Source of the DNA: Anastrepha obliqua
Taxonomy: Eukaryota > Arthropoda > Insecta > Diptera > Tephritidae
Assembly (NCBI RefSeq): GCF_027943255.1
Contig: NC_072893.1
Span: forward strand, 120,961,784 to 121,025,783
DNA: 64,000 bases
Direction of reading: 5' to 3'
A model generated the notes under the pieces. It saw only the letters and a list, made by a program, of their open reading frames with translations. It searched no databases and was not told the origin of the DNA. Shown here one piece after another: positions 44,360 to 55,974 of this stretch. Within the stretch, counting starts at the first letter, position 1. Every line of letters begins with the position of its first letter. A program made the translations under genes and the position numbers.

Positions 44360-46075
44360 CTTCCAATTTTTTTTTTAATTTTGTATAATTTTTGTACTAC
44401 ATATTTTCCTTAAGCTATCATAACAGTAAATATCTGCATTTTTACACAATCTTATAACATTTTCTCATTAAGTAATTACTACTACTCCTACAAAGTTTTT
44501 GGATATGTTGCTTTCGTTTAAGGTACTACGACTTCTATAAAGCAGCAATAGACTCTCATTCCTATTACACATGCATTACAACAAATAAACGTTGTAAAAA
44601 TGTTAGTTCAGTTATTGCTTAAATATAGCACACATTCGATAGCTATTCGATACCTAATCGGTACCCATTCGATCTACTGAAGTAATTTTTCCGCTTTCTA
44701 TTTGAGTTCATTTTTTTTGTTGTATGATAGTGCATTTTCCAGTGCAATAAAACCGTTCATGAGGCGCATTGCTATCGTATTTGCCAAGAATTTGTTCCAT
44801 TTTTTTATGAACTATCACCTAAAATACTTGCTGACATATTTTCTAATTCATTATTTAAATAAAAACTGCATTCCAGTGGGAAACTCACTGCAGGTTACAT
44901 TTTTCTAAAGCACTCGGTCAGTGCCGTTATTGATGATGTGAAATTTACAACGACAGCTAATAATACTTATTTTTGTTTTTACTATACATTTAATGACTTT
45001 TTTGTTATAAAATACATTTTTGCATTCTTGCATTTTTGTATTTGTTAATCCATATCAGCACCAATCTGACTGGAAATTCGCTGCTTAAGTCTTTTGCAGT
45101 GCCGCCGCACCATTGGCGACAAAGAGGTGGCGGAGCGGTTAATTTTGCACAACCGCAACTAGTCGTTGCTTAACATCGATAAGTAATTAGGTTTTTGCTT
45201 TATTAGCTTACAGTATTTAGAGCTTACTGTATGCAACTCACTATAAAAATAAATGTCGGTGAAGAGGGTTGGAGAAAAATAGTTTTGTTCAGTTATCCGA
45301 TAGCCGTTAAAATAAAAAGTGATATGAAAGTCAATATAAAACAGTTTGGAGAATTGGATTAGTGGATAACTGCTTCATTAGTAATCTTGACTAGTGCAGA
45401 TAATAAATGATTTTTACAAGGATACTTCACAAATAGTAACTCTTAGTGGAAATGAGCTACTAAGAATTTTGAAAATGTGTTCTGCTTTAGCTTTTATGAT
45501 TAAATGAAAAGTTTTTGAGGGAAAATAAATCAGTCTGATTCCCTAAATTGCATGCCGGTTTTACCATCTAAATAAAAGAGGTACACATTTCAATATTAGT
45601 CGCCTAGCATTGCCACGCAGCTGAGCTGTCACTATACGCACCACACCAGTCAAATCACGCCGAGGATTCGAACTAGCGTTAAACAGAGAAACCTTCAGGG
45701 TCCATGTGACATGAAAACATAGCAAGCGAACACTGCTCCCTGCCCTTAAATAAGTTACTCGAAGGATGTCAGCAAAGGATCTAGCTCCACAACAGCCCGC
45801 TTAGTCATGACTAGCTTCCCGGGCACTTGAGAAGGAACTTTAACAACTTTAGAGAAAAGTCTACCACTGCATCTCATTAGGAAAATGCATTTATTTTCCT
45901 CATTTATCTAGACTCTGACCGATTCAGACATTATACCTCTTCACAAGCAGTCCGTAATAGATTCAATTGTGTGAAAAGTCCAACAGCGCAGTGAGAATTG
46001 GCAAAGCTTTTTCTGATCCATTCGAGGTTTCAGACCCGGCGATTTCTTATCATGCGACTTTTTCAACTTGTTGAT
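44360..46075. other. Unassigned DNA
   Basis: No gene recognised. AT-rich. A TTCGAA-like sequence near 45664 is not part of a foldable tRNA. Confidence 0.3.
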
Positions 46076-46079
46076 GGAG

Positions 46080-46822
46080 AAAATTATTCGCGCCGCCAAT
46101 ATCGACATCTCCGGAAATATTTTCTATAATAGTGTCTACGGGCAATCAATGCAACTTTCTCCTGTCTGGAAACATACTCGCGTCGAGTGGGCACGAGGGC
46201 AAGACAAAGTACCTTGTTTCAACAAACAAAAATTCTACGAGTGTTGAACAGCAGGTTGCCATAGACTATAGCTTTACCGCCAACAACAACGCCAGCGAAG
46301 AAAAACTCTTGCTAATAGGTATTACTTTGAGCTCAGCAGGCAATTGAAAACCAAAGCCCTCTCTCTACGCCAGAAAAAAGGGGCGCTCTATCAATCACTC
46401 ATCCGCTCGGTCTTGCTGTAGGGGGCTGAGTTCTGGACATTGACGAACACCAATGGACGGTTATCAGGAGCTTTTGAGAGAAAAGTCCTTCGCAAAATCA
46501 TGGGGAATCGTGAATGATGCATACCGAATAACATTGAACCACGAGCTGTACCCTGACATTCACGTAGTGAAGCGTATTAAAATTCAGCGGTTACGCTGGC
46601 TACGTCACGTTAAGCGAATGGACAACAACGCTCTAGCAAAGAAGGTTCCCTTTTTACTATGTACTGGTAGAACTCGCAAAAAAGGACGCTCTCATCTACG
46701 TTGGAAAGGCCAAGTCGGCGACGAGCTGACCGCCCTCGATGTTTCTAATTGGCGTCAACGCGCGCAATGCAGCGGCGAATGGCGCAACATTTTGGTAGTA
46801 TCCAGGACCGATCAACGGCTGT
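46080..46822 (+). pseudogene. RTE-type LINE C-terminus, plus strand
   Basis: Blocks in changing frames: ARKKGALYQSLIRSVLL, GAEFWTLTNTN, GAFERKVLRKIMGN, NHELYPDIHVVKRIKIQRLR, WLRHVKRMDNNALAKKVPFL, GRSHLRWKGQVGDELTALD and VSNWRQRAQCSGEW ending ILVVSRTDQRL at 46822. The last 123 codons (46453-46822) are open. Related to but more diverged than the 28765 and 38520 copies and on the opposite strand. Confidence 0.85.
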
Positions 46823-46824
46823 AG

Positions 46825-47335
46825 TTGCCAGTTAAGTAAGTCAAAAATTTGTCCAGCTTTTATGAAGACGGCTTTCCTAAATACCCAGTTGACATTGCTC
46901 GCTTTTGGCTAGCAGTGGTCGGCAGGAGAGCAGTTTAGCGCTGACAACTGACGACATGAGGACTGCCATTAGACATTTTAAGTCTGTATTTGCCACATGA
47001 TTTGGGTCAATCAGAAAAGGTGATGATGAAGCTGACTTCAACCTGTCACAGAGGAGTTGAAGCATCTACGGAAAATCACGCCTAACCTTTTGGTAACCAA
47101 AGTCTTGTTAGAGCTCCAAAGACAGTGAATATATCTTCTTTGCTCAGACAGCACTCACGAAACCATCACGAACCACATCTAATTTTAACCGCGATTTCTT
47201 ATAAATCTGACCAGTTGGAATTTGATTTGATTTTTCACCAGCTCGTCTATATATTTATGAGTTTTCGGAAAAGTAGCTGCGAGAAAGAATCTGTGTCTCA
47301 CAACCTCATCTGCGATGTTGCCTATACAATCAAGT
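46825..47335. other. Unassigned DNA
   Basis: Nothing recognised. Confidence 0.3.
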
Positions 47336-47339
47336 GAGG

Positions 47340-47720
47340 CAGAGTCCGTCCTATTTAGTCATCAGAGTTTTAGTTGCTGTCTGATCATCTCTAAACATGA
47401 ATATATCTCCACATGGTTAATTTTTTTATCTAAGCCTCCATAATCACTGAAACTTCAGACAGGCCTTGCATATCCTTTGTTGGGACTTTGTAGTGAAACG
47501 AAACTTCCCTTCTAATTTTGGAGCCATCTGTGTAAACTGTGTAAGTTTCCATTCCCTCACTCCAGCGGAACTCTTGTCTTAAAGTTGTTTTAGTAACTGA
47601 TATTAGAGCTCAACGATCTCTACTGCTGGACGGAAAGTAAAGGCTCAGTACGCGAGAGAAAATTTGGGTTTTGAGTGTTGGGTGTTAATCTTGCCTGTCA
47701 TAAAGAGTTGCTCGCTCAAG
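47340..47720 (-). pseudogene. I-type LINE RNase H scrap
   Basis: Minus strand: ETYTVYTDGSKIRREVSFHY (first Asp box) and, after a frameshift, FRDDQTATKTL in place of LSDNQTALKAL. The Glu box between them is not readable. Upstream residues do not show RT. Confidence 0.65.
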
Positions 47721-47896
47721 GTGAAGCCGTCATTTCATGTTGTTGTAATAACTCAAATATTCCCTATATTTTTATGAAATATTGCTGAAATGACAGTCTT
47801 TGGCCGCATCCGGCTCGTTTCGGGTACTTTGAACCGACTGCCGTGAAAACAAAAGTAGTGTTTCCGCAGAGTTTACCTTCCCAGGCATCTTCGGCT

Positions 47897-48119
47897 GAAG
47901 CAGCCGAATGGTTTGCTGCAAGATTACCAACCGAGGAAGTGCCCGGTTTCGAAACCTGGGGCATGAAACAGAAAATTATAGAAAAACGTTATTTTCTTAT
48001 AGCGGTCGCCACTCGATAGGTATTGGCAAACCTCTGAGAGTATTTCTGCCATGAAAAAGCTCCTCATAGGTTCCTCCATTTGTGGAACAATGTCGAGGCG
48101 CGCAACCCACAATTAGAAG
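47897..48119 (+). mobile_element. tRNA-derived SINE, plus strand
   Basis: Head at the left: GCAGCCGAATGGTTTGCTGC (A-box region) and GGTTTCGAAACCTGG (B-box region at about 47944). Body: AGCGGTCGCC, GGCAAACCTC, CTGCCATGAAAAAGCTCCTC, CATTTGTGGAACAA and GAGCTCGGCCA, in the order of the copy at 56735. About 25 bp between CTCCTCATA and TTCCTCC are missing. Confidence 0.8.
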
Positions 48120-48247
48120 GAAGAGCTCGGCCACAAATGGAGGGACTTAAAGTTTTAAGCCGACTCCGAACGGCAGATGGTTTTTTATGAGTAACTTTTT
48201 CATGGCAAAAATATTCTCGGAGGTTTGCCATTGCTTGCCGAGGGGCG
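48120..48247 (-). mobile_element. Partial SINE, inverted against its neighbour
   Basis: CAAATGGAGGGAC, AGCCGACTCCGAACGGCAGA, AACTTTTTCATGGCA, GGTTTGCCATTG and GCCGAGGGGCGA are the reverse complement of the same SINE body. It abuts the previous copy at 48119/48120 without a spacer, so the two bodies form a head-to-tail inverted pair. The tRNA-like head is missing. Confidence 0.8.
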
Positions 48248-48249
48248 AG

Positions 48250-50288
48250 TCAAGGTTGCTTAGACCAGAGTCGGTTTAAGGTTGCGTTCTTCATGAACAT
48301 TAATGAAAAATTTTAACAAATCCTGCCACGGGTTTTGCTTTCGTCTTCACAAACACTTTCAACCTGCACAGCCTGCTTTTGTGAGCGAAAGTATGATTGA
48401 CTGATCGACCCTATACAGAGCTATCCAAGTTGCTCCTATCACCTTGGCGCATTTTCCGAAAACTGAAACTGGAAGTAACGTAAGCGCTAAAAAATGCAGC
48501 TTTCGTTTCAAGCCGCAACCGTCTGAGTCTCTTAACCGTAACATACTTGCTACTGCGCGCTGCTACTCTTGGGGCTTCTGTACGCGCCAACTCGCATGTG
48601 GGTAAGAAAAGTATGTGAAAGTGTCTCTAACCTGATATCCACGCAATTTCAGTAAATCTTTGTCTCCCAAAGACATTTCTATCTACTAACGTAGAAAGAA
48701 AAGTTCTTTTGTCTGCTCTAACTTGGAATCTAACTCAGCGGTTTTGTGAAGCTTTAGTGGTGCAGAAACAAAACCAAAAAAAAAAAGAAAAAAAAAAAAC
48801 AAAAACAGAGTATCGGCGACTGTGGATGGGTGGAGAATGGCTGCTCGAATGGTTTCGCTTTGTGCTGCAGTGACAAATAATCTTGCCTAGTCAGAGCGTT
48901 ACACACATACAGACATGTATGTACGTGAGTATTTCGAGACGTTCCATAGGGAAGCCAGATCTTATTTACCGCCCATCATACATATGTCCGGCCCTCTTCC
49001 CATATTTGTACGCGCAAATGTGGGTCAATCGTCAAGGTAACTTTCATTTAACCCAAAAACCGTATACAATGAACAGTGTGCGTAAACACACCCATACATA
49101 TGCACATGAACATATAAGTAAATGTTACGTCCAAACAAAAGGCGGTAGAAGCAGCCCAACTAACGTTTCTTAATCATAATTTCATACTAATTTTCAAGCA
49201 TCTGCAAATGCTTGGTATTTAAGCAGAATTAAAAAGCGCAAAGAAATGAAAAGAATCACAAAACGAAACAAATTACTTACTACTTCTACACGTCTTATTA
49301 TATGAATATGGCAGACGTGAAAGGCAACCAACAACTACGTAAATATGCTGTCCAGGTGGAGAGGTGGAGGGGAGCAAGCGGCAAGTGAAGGTTTAACGAG
49401 CTTTTAGACAAAGTGGAGAATATATTTTTCAACTGATTCTTAACAAAAGTGGTCATTATGCCGCTGTCGGTGCTAATTGGACTGCAACAAGTGTAGCAGC
49501 GCAAAAAGTTAGTTGTGGGGAGAGTAGTTAAGGCGATGTGGTGGGGCAGTTAGCATATGGCATATAGACACCATCTAAATGGGCGAAGAAGAGGAAGTAT
49601 GAGGTACAAAGAGAGCCATATATGTGTATGTGTATGCCTGTATGTGTGCTTATGCATCTGTATTAGTTTGTCTGTTTAGAAAAGCAGGTGCCATATCAGT
49701 TATGGTTTCCGTCTGTGGCACATACACAAACACACTCATATTTAGGTACGTACGCCATCAGTTAAATACATATTCAGCGTGAGCTTGACAGCAACTTGTT
49801 TATGACCAAATCGCCAACGACTGACACGAGTGGCTAAGTAAGTGACTAAGCTGCTCCATATCTCAGCAAGCAACTATTTGGTACACCAGAGCTTATTATG
49901 TGGGTAAAATGGCCCAATGCGAAAATAGTTTTTTAACAAGAATGCGAAAAACAAGCTTGCGCCAAACAGAGAGTGCGTGACGTCACATGGGTGTAGTTGT
50001 GCAGAGTTGACAACTTTTAAAATTAAATTAATAAATGAAATTAAAAAAATAAATTTAATGCCTTATACCCGAAATGCGAAAATTTTTGAGTTTGGCATTT
50101 ATTTCTTTTTGTGAAGAATTGAAGAACACATCTAAACTCGCAAGACTAAGAAAATGTCTCTCCAAGGAAACCTCTAAACCAAACTTTTTGCCAAAGACCG
50201 GATGACAGCTTCACAGAAACAGTGCAGGAAACACTTGAGTATATCATACAAGCACACTTCCTGGGATGCCAAGAATGGACGACAAATG
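48250..50288. other. Unassigned DNA
   Basis: Poly-A-like run at 48772-48806, GT/TA-rich microsatellite-like sequence at 49618-49650. No gene recognised. Confidence 0.3.
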
Positions 50289-50700
50289 TGCGAGGTGTAT
50301 TCAAAAAAAAAGAGGTTGTCTGTAAAGTCGGTTTACTGACGATTGCTTAACGTGACAACGTCATAAGAAAATATTGATGGAATGGTTGCAATTTTCAAAA
50401 CAAAATTTTAATTTTATTTGTTTGATAGATATTTTGTATGGATATAGAGGAGGAGGTAAATGGAATTGCAATGGAATAGGTCAAGTTACATTTACACAAA
50501 CGTGAAAAATGACGAAACATTTATCAAATTCATGAAAGATATCTTCAATTTCGATTGTGCATCAGCCGTTAATAAGTCAACAACACTAAGAGGCACACTC
50601 ATCGATTTGCCTTTTTTAATACACCTTACACTCGAAACACTCCCTTTCATTTCCTACTTTTTCTATCATTGTTCTATGGTTCATTACCATGCACACAGGA

Positions 50701-50861
50701 AGAAGGCATATGCAAATACAGGTATGTGAATTTATATACCTACATATGCGCATATATATACATATATATGCTCACTCAAGTAGGACAGATGTCGAACGTT
50801 GCCGAACGCGGGGGCCGATTGTGCTCTTTGTCGGTCGTTCCGCGCTCTCGCTTGCAGTTCA
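50701..50861. repeat. Direct repeat unit, copy A
   Basis: AGAAGGCATATGCAAATACA through TATGCTCACT, GTCGAACGTTGCCG and CGCTTGCAGTTCA. Repeated at 51189 with small changes. Contains CATATATA runs. Confidence 0.9.
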
Positions 50862-51188
50862 AGCATATTAGCTTACATTTGCTTGCGTACGGAATAGATT
50901 CGTATATTTGATATGTCCATATGACTTGTATGCATCTTTACATATAGATTTGTTCTTTTTGAAAATTGCGCAAAATTGTATATGTATCTATATGCATGTT
51001 TATATACATATATTAGTATACAACATATCTTATAAGGTATATGGTAAATATTACCATACATTTTTTCCTTCATATATAATAAAAAAAATTAATAATAAAA
51101 TAATAATAACATTAAAACAATAGGTATTATTAACAAACTTGGTTTTATTTTAAATTCTTCAAGTAAATCAAATTAATAATAATCAATA

Positions 51189-51341
51189 AGAAGGCATATG
51201 CAAATACAAATACGTGAATTTATATATGTACATATTCGCATCTACATACATATATACGCTCACTTAAGTAGGAGAGAGCAAGATGTAGAACGTTGCCGTT
51301 CGTTTGCTTTGTTCTTTCCGCGCTTTCGCTTGCAGTTCATT
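51189..51341. repeat. Direct repeat unit, copy B
   Basis: Second copy of the 50701 unit, leading directly into the CAAGGTAAC array. The 330 bp between the copies are AT-rich. Confidence 0.9.
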
Positions 51342-51428
51342 CAAGGTAACGGCAATGAACAAGGTAACGACAAATAAGCAAGGTAACTACAAATGAGCAA
51401 GGTAACACTAATGAGCAAGGTAACGACA
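51342..51428. repeat. 18-19-bp tandem array (CAAGGTAACGACAAATGAG)
   Basis: Five adjacent copies starting CAAGGTAAC, with lengths 18, 19, 19 and 18 bp, the last one incomplete. Lies between copy B and the end of the transposase relic. Confidence 0.92.
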
Positions 51429-51496
51429 CATTTTTTCGTGCGTGCAGCCGGCTAAATCGAATTATAAGACGTTATCACGTCAATATTTTTTTACTC

Positions 51497-52377
51497 AACA
51501 ATTTCTATTTTATCCCCTTCAAAATAGTATAGCTCAGATATAATACACTAGTACCAGCGTTTTTTCCAATCCTCGAACCAGTTCTGATATGCATTGCTTG
51601 GTACGTCCTTGAGCTCTCTCAGCGATTCGGTTTTTATCTCTTCAATCGTCGCAAATCGCCATCCTTTCACAAGTCTCTTCAATCTTGGAAACAGGAAAGA
51701 GTCGAAGGGGGCCAAATCTGGTGAGTACGGAGGCTGGGCATGTTTTTCGTATTGCTTCACGCAAACGGCGTATAACTTCAAGGTAATACTCCTTATTTAC
51801 CATACGACCTTGTGGTAAGAATTTCAGATGAACTACGCCGTGGTAATCGAAGAAAACAGTGAGCAAAACCTTGGCATCTGGTCGAACTTGGCGGGCTTTT
51901 TTTGGTCTTGGCTCTCCTGGGCTGTTCCATTGAGACGATTGGGTTTTGGTTTCGATGCCATAATCATACACCCTTGATTCGTCACTAGTAATGACCCTTT
52001 TAAGTAAACCGGGAACATCGTTGACGTCATTCAACAATTCCTGAGCGATGCTCATGCGACGTAGATTTGGGTCAAAATTCAGCAACTTCTCTAATTGTGA
52101 TTCGACGATTCTCCATAACAATTTTCTACACTTTCTAAACATTTTCATCGGTTGTTGATGTGCTGGGGCGTCCAGAGCGAGCAGCGTCGTTCACATCTTC
52201 TTGACTTTCTGTAAAAAGCTTGCACCACTTGTAAACATTTTTTTTGCTCAGAGTACTCTCATCGAATGCGACTGTCAATATTTTAAGTAATTTTGAGCTC
52301 TTAATTCCATTTTTTATACAAAATTTGATGCAACTTCTTTGATCAATTTTTTTCGATAGCAGAAAATCGCCGAACAC
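51497..52377 (-). pseudogene. mariner transposase (DD34D), second catalytic box deleted
   Basis: Starts MFGDFLLSKKIDQRSCIKFC at 52377, with HTH region, KKNVYKWCKLFTESQEDVND and RSGRPSTSTTDENV. After a frameshift near 52140: RKLLWRIVESQLEKLL, RVITSDESRVYDYG (first Asp; usually DESWVY, so Trp is Arg), WNSPGEPRPKKARQVRP, VLLTVFFDYHGVVHLKFLPQG and LEVIRRLREAIRK. Then about 35-40 residues, including the HDNAPAH box, are missing, and a new frame resumes at AQPPYSPDLAPFDSFLFP (third Asp). The C-terminus KKRWY, stop, CIISELYYFEGDKIEIVE ends near 51497. Confidence 0.9.
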
Positions 52378-52599
52378 GCAAAATACTTGTCTTATTTATG
52401 TCTCTCACAAACAAACTAAACACGCTATATTGCTAAAACCGTGAACATATCTTCGAGAAGAGTGTATCAAAATAATAATCGAAAGTCGAATGTACGAAGA
52501 AATTGAAATTTCGCCTTATTTTTTTAACACACCTCGTACAAAGTTCTAGCCCTTCTGGAATTCAGATGGATGAACTAACAAGGCAGATTATCTGTGAGA

Positions 52600-54660
52600 C
52601 TAAGGTAAGGTAAACTCGTTTCAACCCTGCAAGTCAGGAGGACCGTATGGAATTATATCAAAGATGCTACAGAAGTCATAGGAACGGAATCTCTATCTTC
52701 AGGATATATCCCTAACTCATGGAAGAAAGTCAGGGTGGTCTTTATTAACAAAGCGGAGAAAGCGAATGATTTCAGACCAATTAGTTTCTCTTCATTTTTA
52801 ATCAAAACATTAGAAAAGCGGATTTATTTACATATCAAGAGCACTCTTAATACTGTCTTAATACCGACTTACCGAGGGTAGCTCTGCAGAACCAGCACTG
52901 CACGAAGTTGTTGGGACAATAGACAAATTTCTTAAAAATAGAATTCTCTATAGCAGCTTTTTGGGATATCGAAGGGTCATTCAACAATGCTCATGTGAAA
53001 TCAATATACATATTCAGCGTTGACGAACGAAAAAAATATTCGTTGGATATACTTAGTCCTGCCATAAGTTCTGTTACAAGTTAAGTTCCTTATAAATATG
53101 AAATTATAATACTTCTTTAATGAATATAATTCTATTTAATCATCTAAAAAAAAAAAAAAATTATTTTCATTCGAAATGGTCACCATTTGCTTTTACAAAA
53201 GCCTCAAACGATAGGGTCATTCAGCTATTGCAGAGCGCACGCTTTCTATAGATATTGACGTCGCTGCTCGAACCAAAGATTGTTTCAGACTCTCCAAATT
53301 TCTGTGAGGTATTCGACGTACCACAAACTGTAGGCCAATGGATTCAGATCTGGGCTTCCAGATAGCCAATCATTTGCGGCTATGAACCCAGGCTGGGTAG
53401 TTTTTGCCTTATAGGCTGGAGCGGAGTCTTGTTGAAAGATCCAACGCTCTCCATTGAAGAGAGTACTACTCATCTGCTTCACCACGCCTTCTAAGACGTC
53501 CTCATGGTACAGTTTTGACCTGGTCTTACGGAGGCTGAATGGTGGCCACGCTCAACCCTTGGAATAACATGTTTTGGGTCTTTAGAAATTTTAGCATAGA
53601 TTCCGTCGTTTTGCCTATTAAAAACTTCTTCAACAGTGAACATTTTCTCATCTGTGAAAAGAATATTTTCTTGACCTTTGTCCGCGTGCTACCGAAAAAG
53701 CTGCTTACATCTGCCGAGCCTACTTTTCTTCAAGCGCGTTGTCCAATGATGATCAGTTAAGCGACCCAAGGCTTTCATGTGGAGATCATCTGTAATTAGT
53801 CTTGACATGGATCTGGTCGATACATTAATTCCCCTGGACATGATTTTCTGCTTTCTAAGGGGATTTCTGCGGATTTTCTCACGGCTTTTATGGCTGAACT
53901 GGTTCGAATCACGCAATGGCGATCACTTTTTTTCTGTCTGTCACGTTAGACGTTTGGGAAACGAAAGGGACACGTTAATTCGCTGTTATGTCCTAAATGA
54001 ATTGCCTTGAGCAAGAAAATGAATAGGATTGTTGCTTTTGCGGACGATGTAATCATCCTGATGACAGGGAAGTTCCTCTCGACTATCAGCGGGCTCATGC
54101 AATCAGCGTTAAGGGAAAACTCTAAGTGGGTGACCTCAAATAGTTAACCCAGCCAAGACCGAACTAGTTCTGCTCACTAGAAGATATAAGATACCGAGTT
54201 TTCAGTTACCATCCATATATCGAGTAACACTAACCTTAGGGAACGAAACCAAGTATCTTGACATGATTCTGGACTCAAAACACTCTTGGAAAAGGATCGA
54301 TGAGGAAGTGATGAAGAAAGCTTGTAATGCCCTCTTTATCTGTAAGAGGGAGGGGAGGGGATCCAACATATTCCACCTATTGATATATATGTTAAAGCGA
54401 TAGCGGCCAAATCTGCTTCCGAGATTAAAGCAGCAGGCATGTTGGACCAGTTCTACTAGCTGTGGAACACTTGCAAGACGCATCGCAAACAAACTATCTG
54501 CTTCCCAATATAGATCTGAAAAAAGACTATGAAATACGAATACCCGACAGGAAGGATTGGCAGACTAGAATCATACCCGATGGTGGTCACCATGTTTATA
54601 CTGACGGCTTAAAAATGCATAATGGCACTGGATCGGGAGTGTACTCGGAACAATTATCTA
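52600..54660 (+). pseudogene. I-type LINE ORF2, interrupted by a DD37D transposon
   Basis: Left part (52680-53010): GYIPNSWKKVRVVFI, ANDFRPISFSSFLIKTLEK, STE-like ALHEVVGTIDKF and FWDIEGSFNNAHVKSI, the RT fingers and palm with the first palm Asp. Right part (54015-54655): KMNRIVAFADDVIILMTGKF, so the FADD box is intact, then KYLDMILDSKHSWKRIDEEV, PPIDIYVKAIAAKSASEI and YTDGLKMHNGTGSGVYSEQL, the start of RNase H. About 70 residues around the PQGG box are missing where the transposon sits. Frameshifts and stops in both parts. Same broad family as the LINE at 1-3970. Confidence 0.85.
53047..53995 (-). mobile_element. DD37D Tc1/mariner-type transposon nested in the LINE
   Basis: Transposase relic on the minus strand: SREKIRRNPLRKQKIMSRGI and STRSMSRLITDDLHMKALG (HTH), NILFTDEKMFTVEEVFNRQN (first Asp), then a deletion, KLYHEDVLEGVVKQMSSTLF, WIFQQDSAPAYKAKTT (second Asp) and WLSGSPDLNPLAYSLW, where the third Asp (PLDYSLW or PMDYSLW) is Ala and the preceding spacer is about six residues short. 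C-terminal LVRAATSISIE-like residues reach 53165. TTAGTCCTGCCATAAG at 53056 looks like an end; the right end is not clear, so limits are approximate. Confidence 0.8.
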
Positions 54661-54663
54661 TAA

Positions 54664-54760
54664 CTTGCTTCTTTAGGCCGTCCCTTTCTTGCTAATTTAT
54701 CTGCCATCTCGTTCCCAGTAATTTTTTATATCGCTCGGAAACAGCTCTCTGGCGCACTCA
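54664..54760 (-). pseudogene. LINE RNase H C-terminal box, minus strand
   Basis: The minus strand reads ITGNEMADKLARKGRPKEAS, the last RNase H box with its Asp. It meets the plus-strand LINE's first RNase H box (GSGVYSEQL) tail to tail at about 54658. Upstream boxes were not readable. Confidence 0.65.
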
Positions 54761-54764
54761 CTTT

Positions 54765-55970
54765 AATTCATATGGGTTTTTTGTCTTCGATGACTACCAC
54801 TACTTTCTTTGGCAAAGTTGAACCTGCTAATATCCTCTTTCATAATTGTGTCGATACATTTTCGTAGAATTGTTAGACAGTGTAATTATTAGTGTCCCGC
54901 TGAAAGCATATCTCATAGCCCTGGTACGAGGCACCCAGTCTCTATTGAGAAGTGAGGCAAGTTAGTCTAAGCTTCGGGTTGACCTCGTTTACTATTTTAT
55001 TCTAGACAGGGCAAGGTCTGCACTCGTGTGCTCATTTTTGTGTTTAAGTACGGGGGAGGTTTCACAAGCCTGTTGAGAACTGCAGTTATTGTGCCCGATT
55101 AATGAAAACGTAAATGGCTCGGTTTGCATAGACCCTACGCTCTTAATTTCACTGACAACTCAATAAACTTGAAAAAAAAAAATTCTGAAATTCAATCACA
55201 TCATCACCTTTTTCACTGCTTTCCTACTGGGCAATTTTTTTGTGTCCACTGCAATATAGCTTTTCGCCTGAGCGCACACTTTTAAGCCCAGTTAAGCTGT
55301 TGTTGTCACATTTATGCCATAGTTATGATTATAGTTTTGATAAATGCCTCGCCAGACAGCCAGCAAGTTAACTGGATTTTGTTTTTATTAAATTTTATAG
55401 TTTCTTTCCACTCTCTATCGTTCATTTTTCGGGCAGCAGCCAGCTGTTTGGTGACTTATGGGGTCAACACATCGTTGTTAGTCAGCCAGTTGTGGTTGGC
55501 TGTGTGAAATGGAATTAATTTCATTTTTGACGCTTTAATTGTTAACAATCCACAGTTGTGGTTGCTAATTTGCTATTCTACATTTACGCAAAAATGTGGA
55601 AAAATTGGCCATTTATTATTTGCGTTAGCTATGGCAATTATATTTATCTGTGCCAATTCCAATGCAGAAGCGGCACAAATGAATTATGTATAAGTATTTA
55701 TGTTTGTATGTGCATTTATGAAACTTGGCATACGCGGCTGTATGCTCACATGAGAACTCTGATCAGCATTGATATTGAGGGGAAAGTGTAAAGAATTACG
55801 GGAATTTGAAAATTTTTCGAGGTTAGAGGCTTCGAATGGGGAGTGGTGTCATTGTGGTGTTATTTCTTTGGTAGTCTTCTTCCCTGCTTGCTGCAGATAT
55901 TTTCTAGTTTTTTAAGTTTCATTTTGGTTTTCTTGAGCATCCTATATTTCTTGGTTGATTGGTTGAAGTG
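54765..55970. other. Unassigned DNA
   Basis: No gene supported. Stops in all frames; 55180-55560 is T-rich. Confidence 0.3.
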
Positions 55971-55974
55971 GTGA

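Larger units (their letters stand above)
50291..52536 (-). mobile_element. Composite mariner with an enlarged 3' region
   Basis: The right end, read minus from 52536, is CGAGGTGTGTTAAAAAAATA and is followed by TA. The sequence CGAGGTGTATTCAAAAAAA at 50291 is a plausible matching end, flanked by TG instead of TA. The transposase relic occupies 51497-52377. The remaining 1.2 kb (50310-51496) is far more than a mariner 3'UTR and holds two 155-bp direct repeats and a 19-bp array. That both ends belong to one element is an inference. Confidence 0.6.

Noticed and set aside
45655..45680. tRNA-like TTCGAA sequence
   Set aside because: No acceptor or anticodon stems could be folded around it.
53895..53915. 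tRNA B-box-like GGTTCGAATC
   Set aside because: Lies in the HTH coding part of the DD37D transposase relic.
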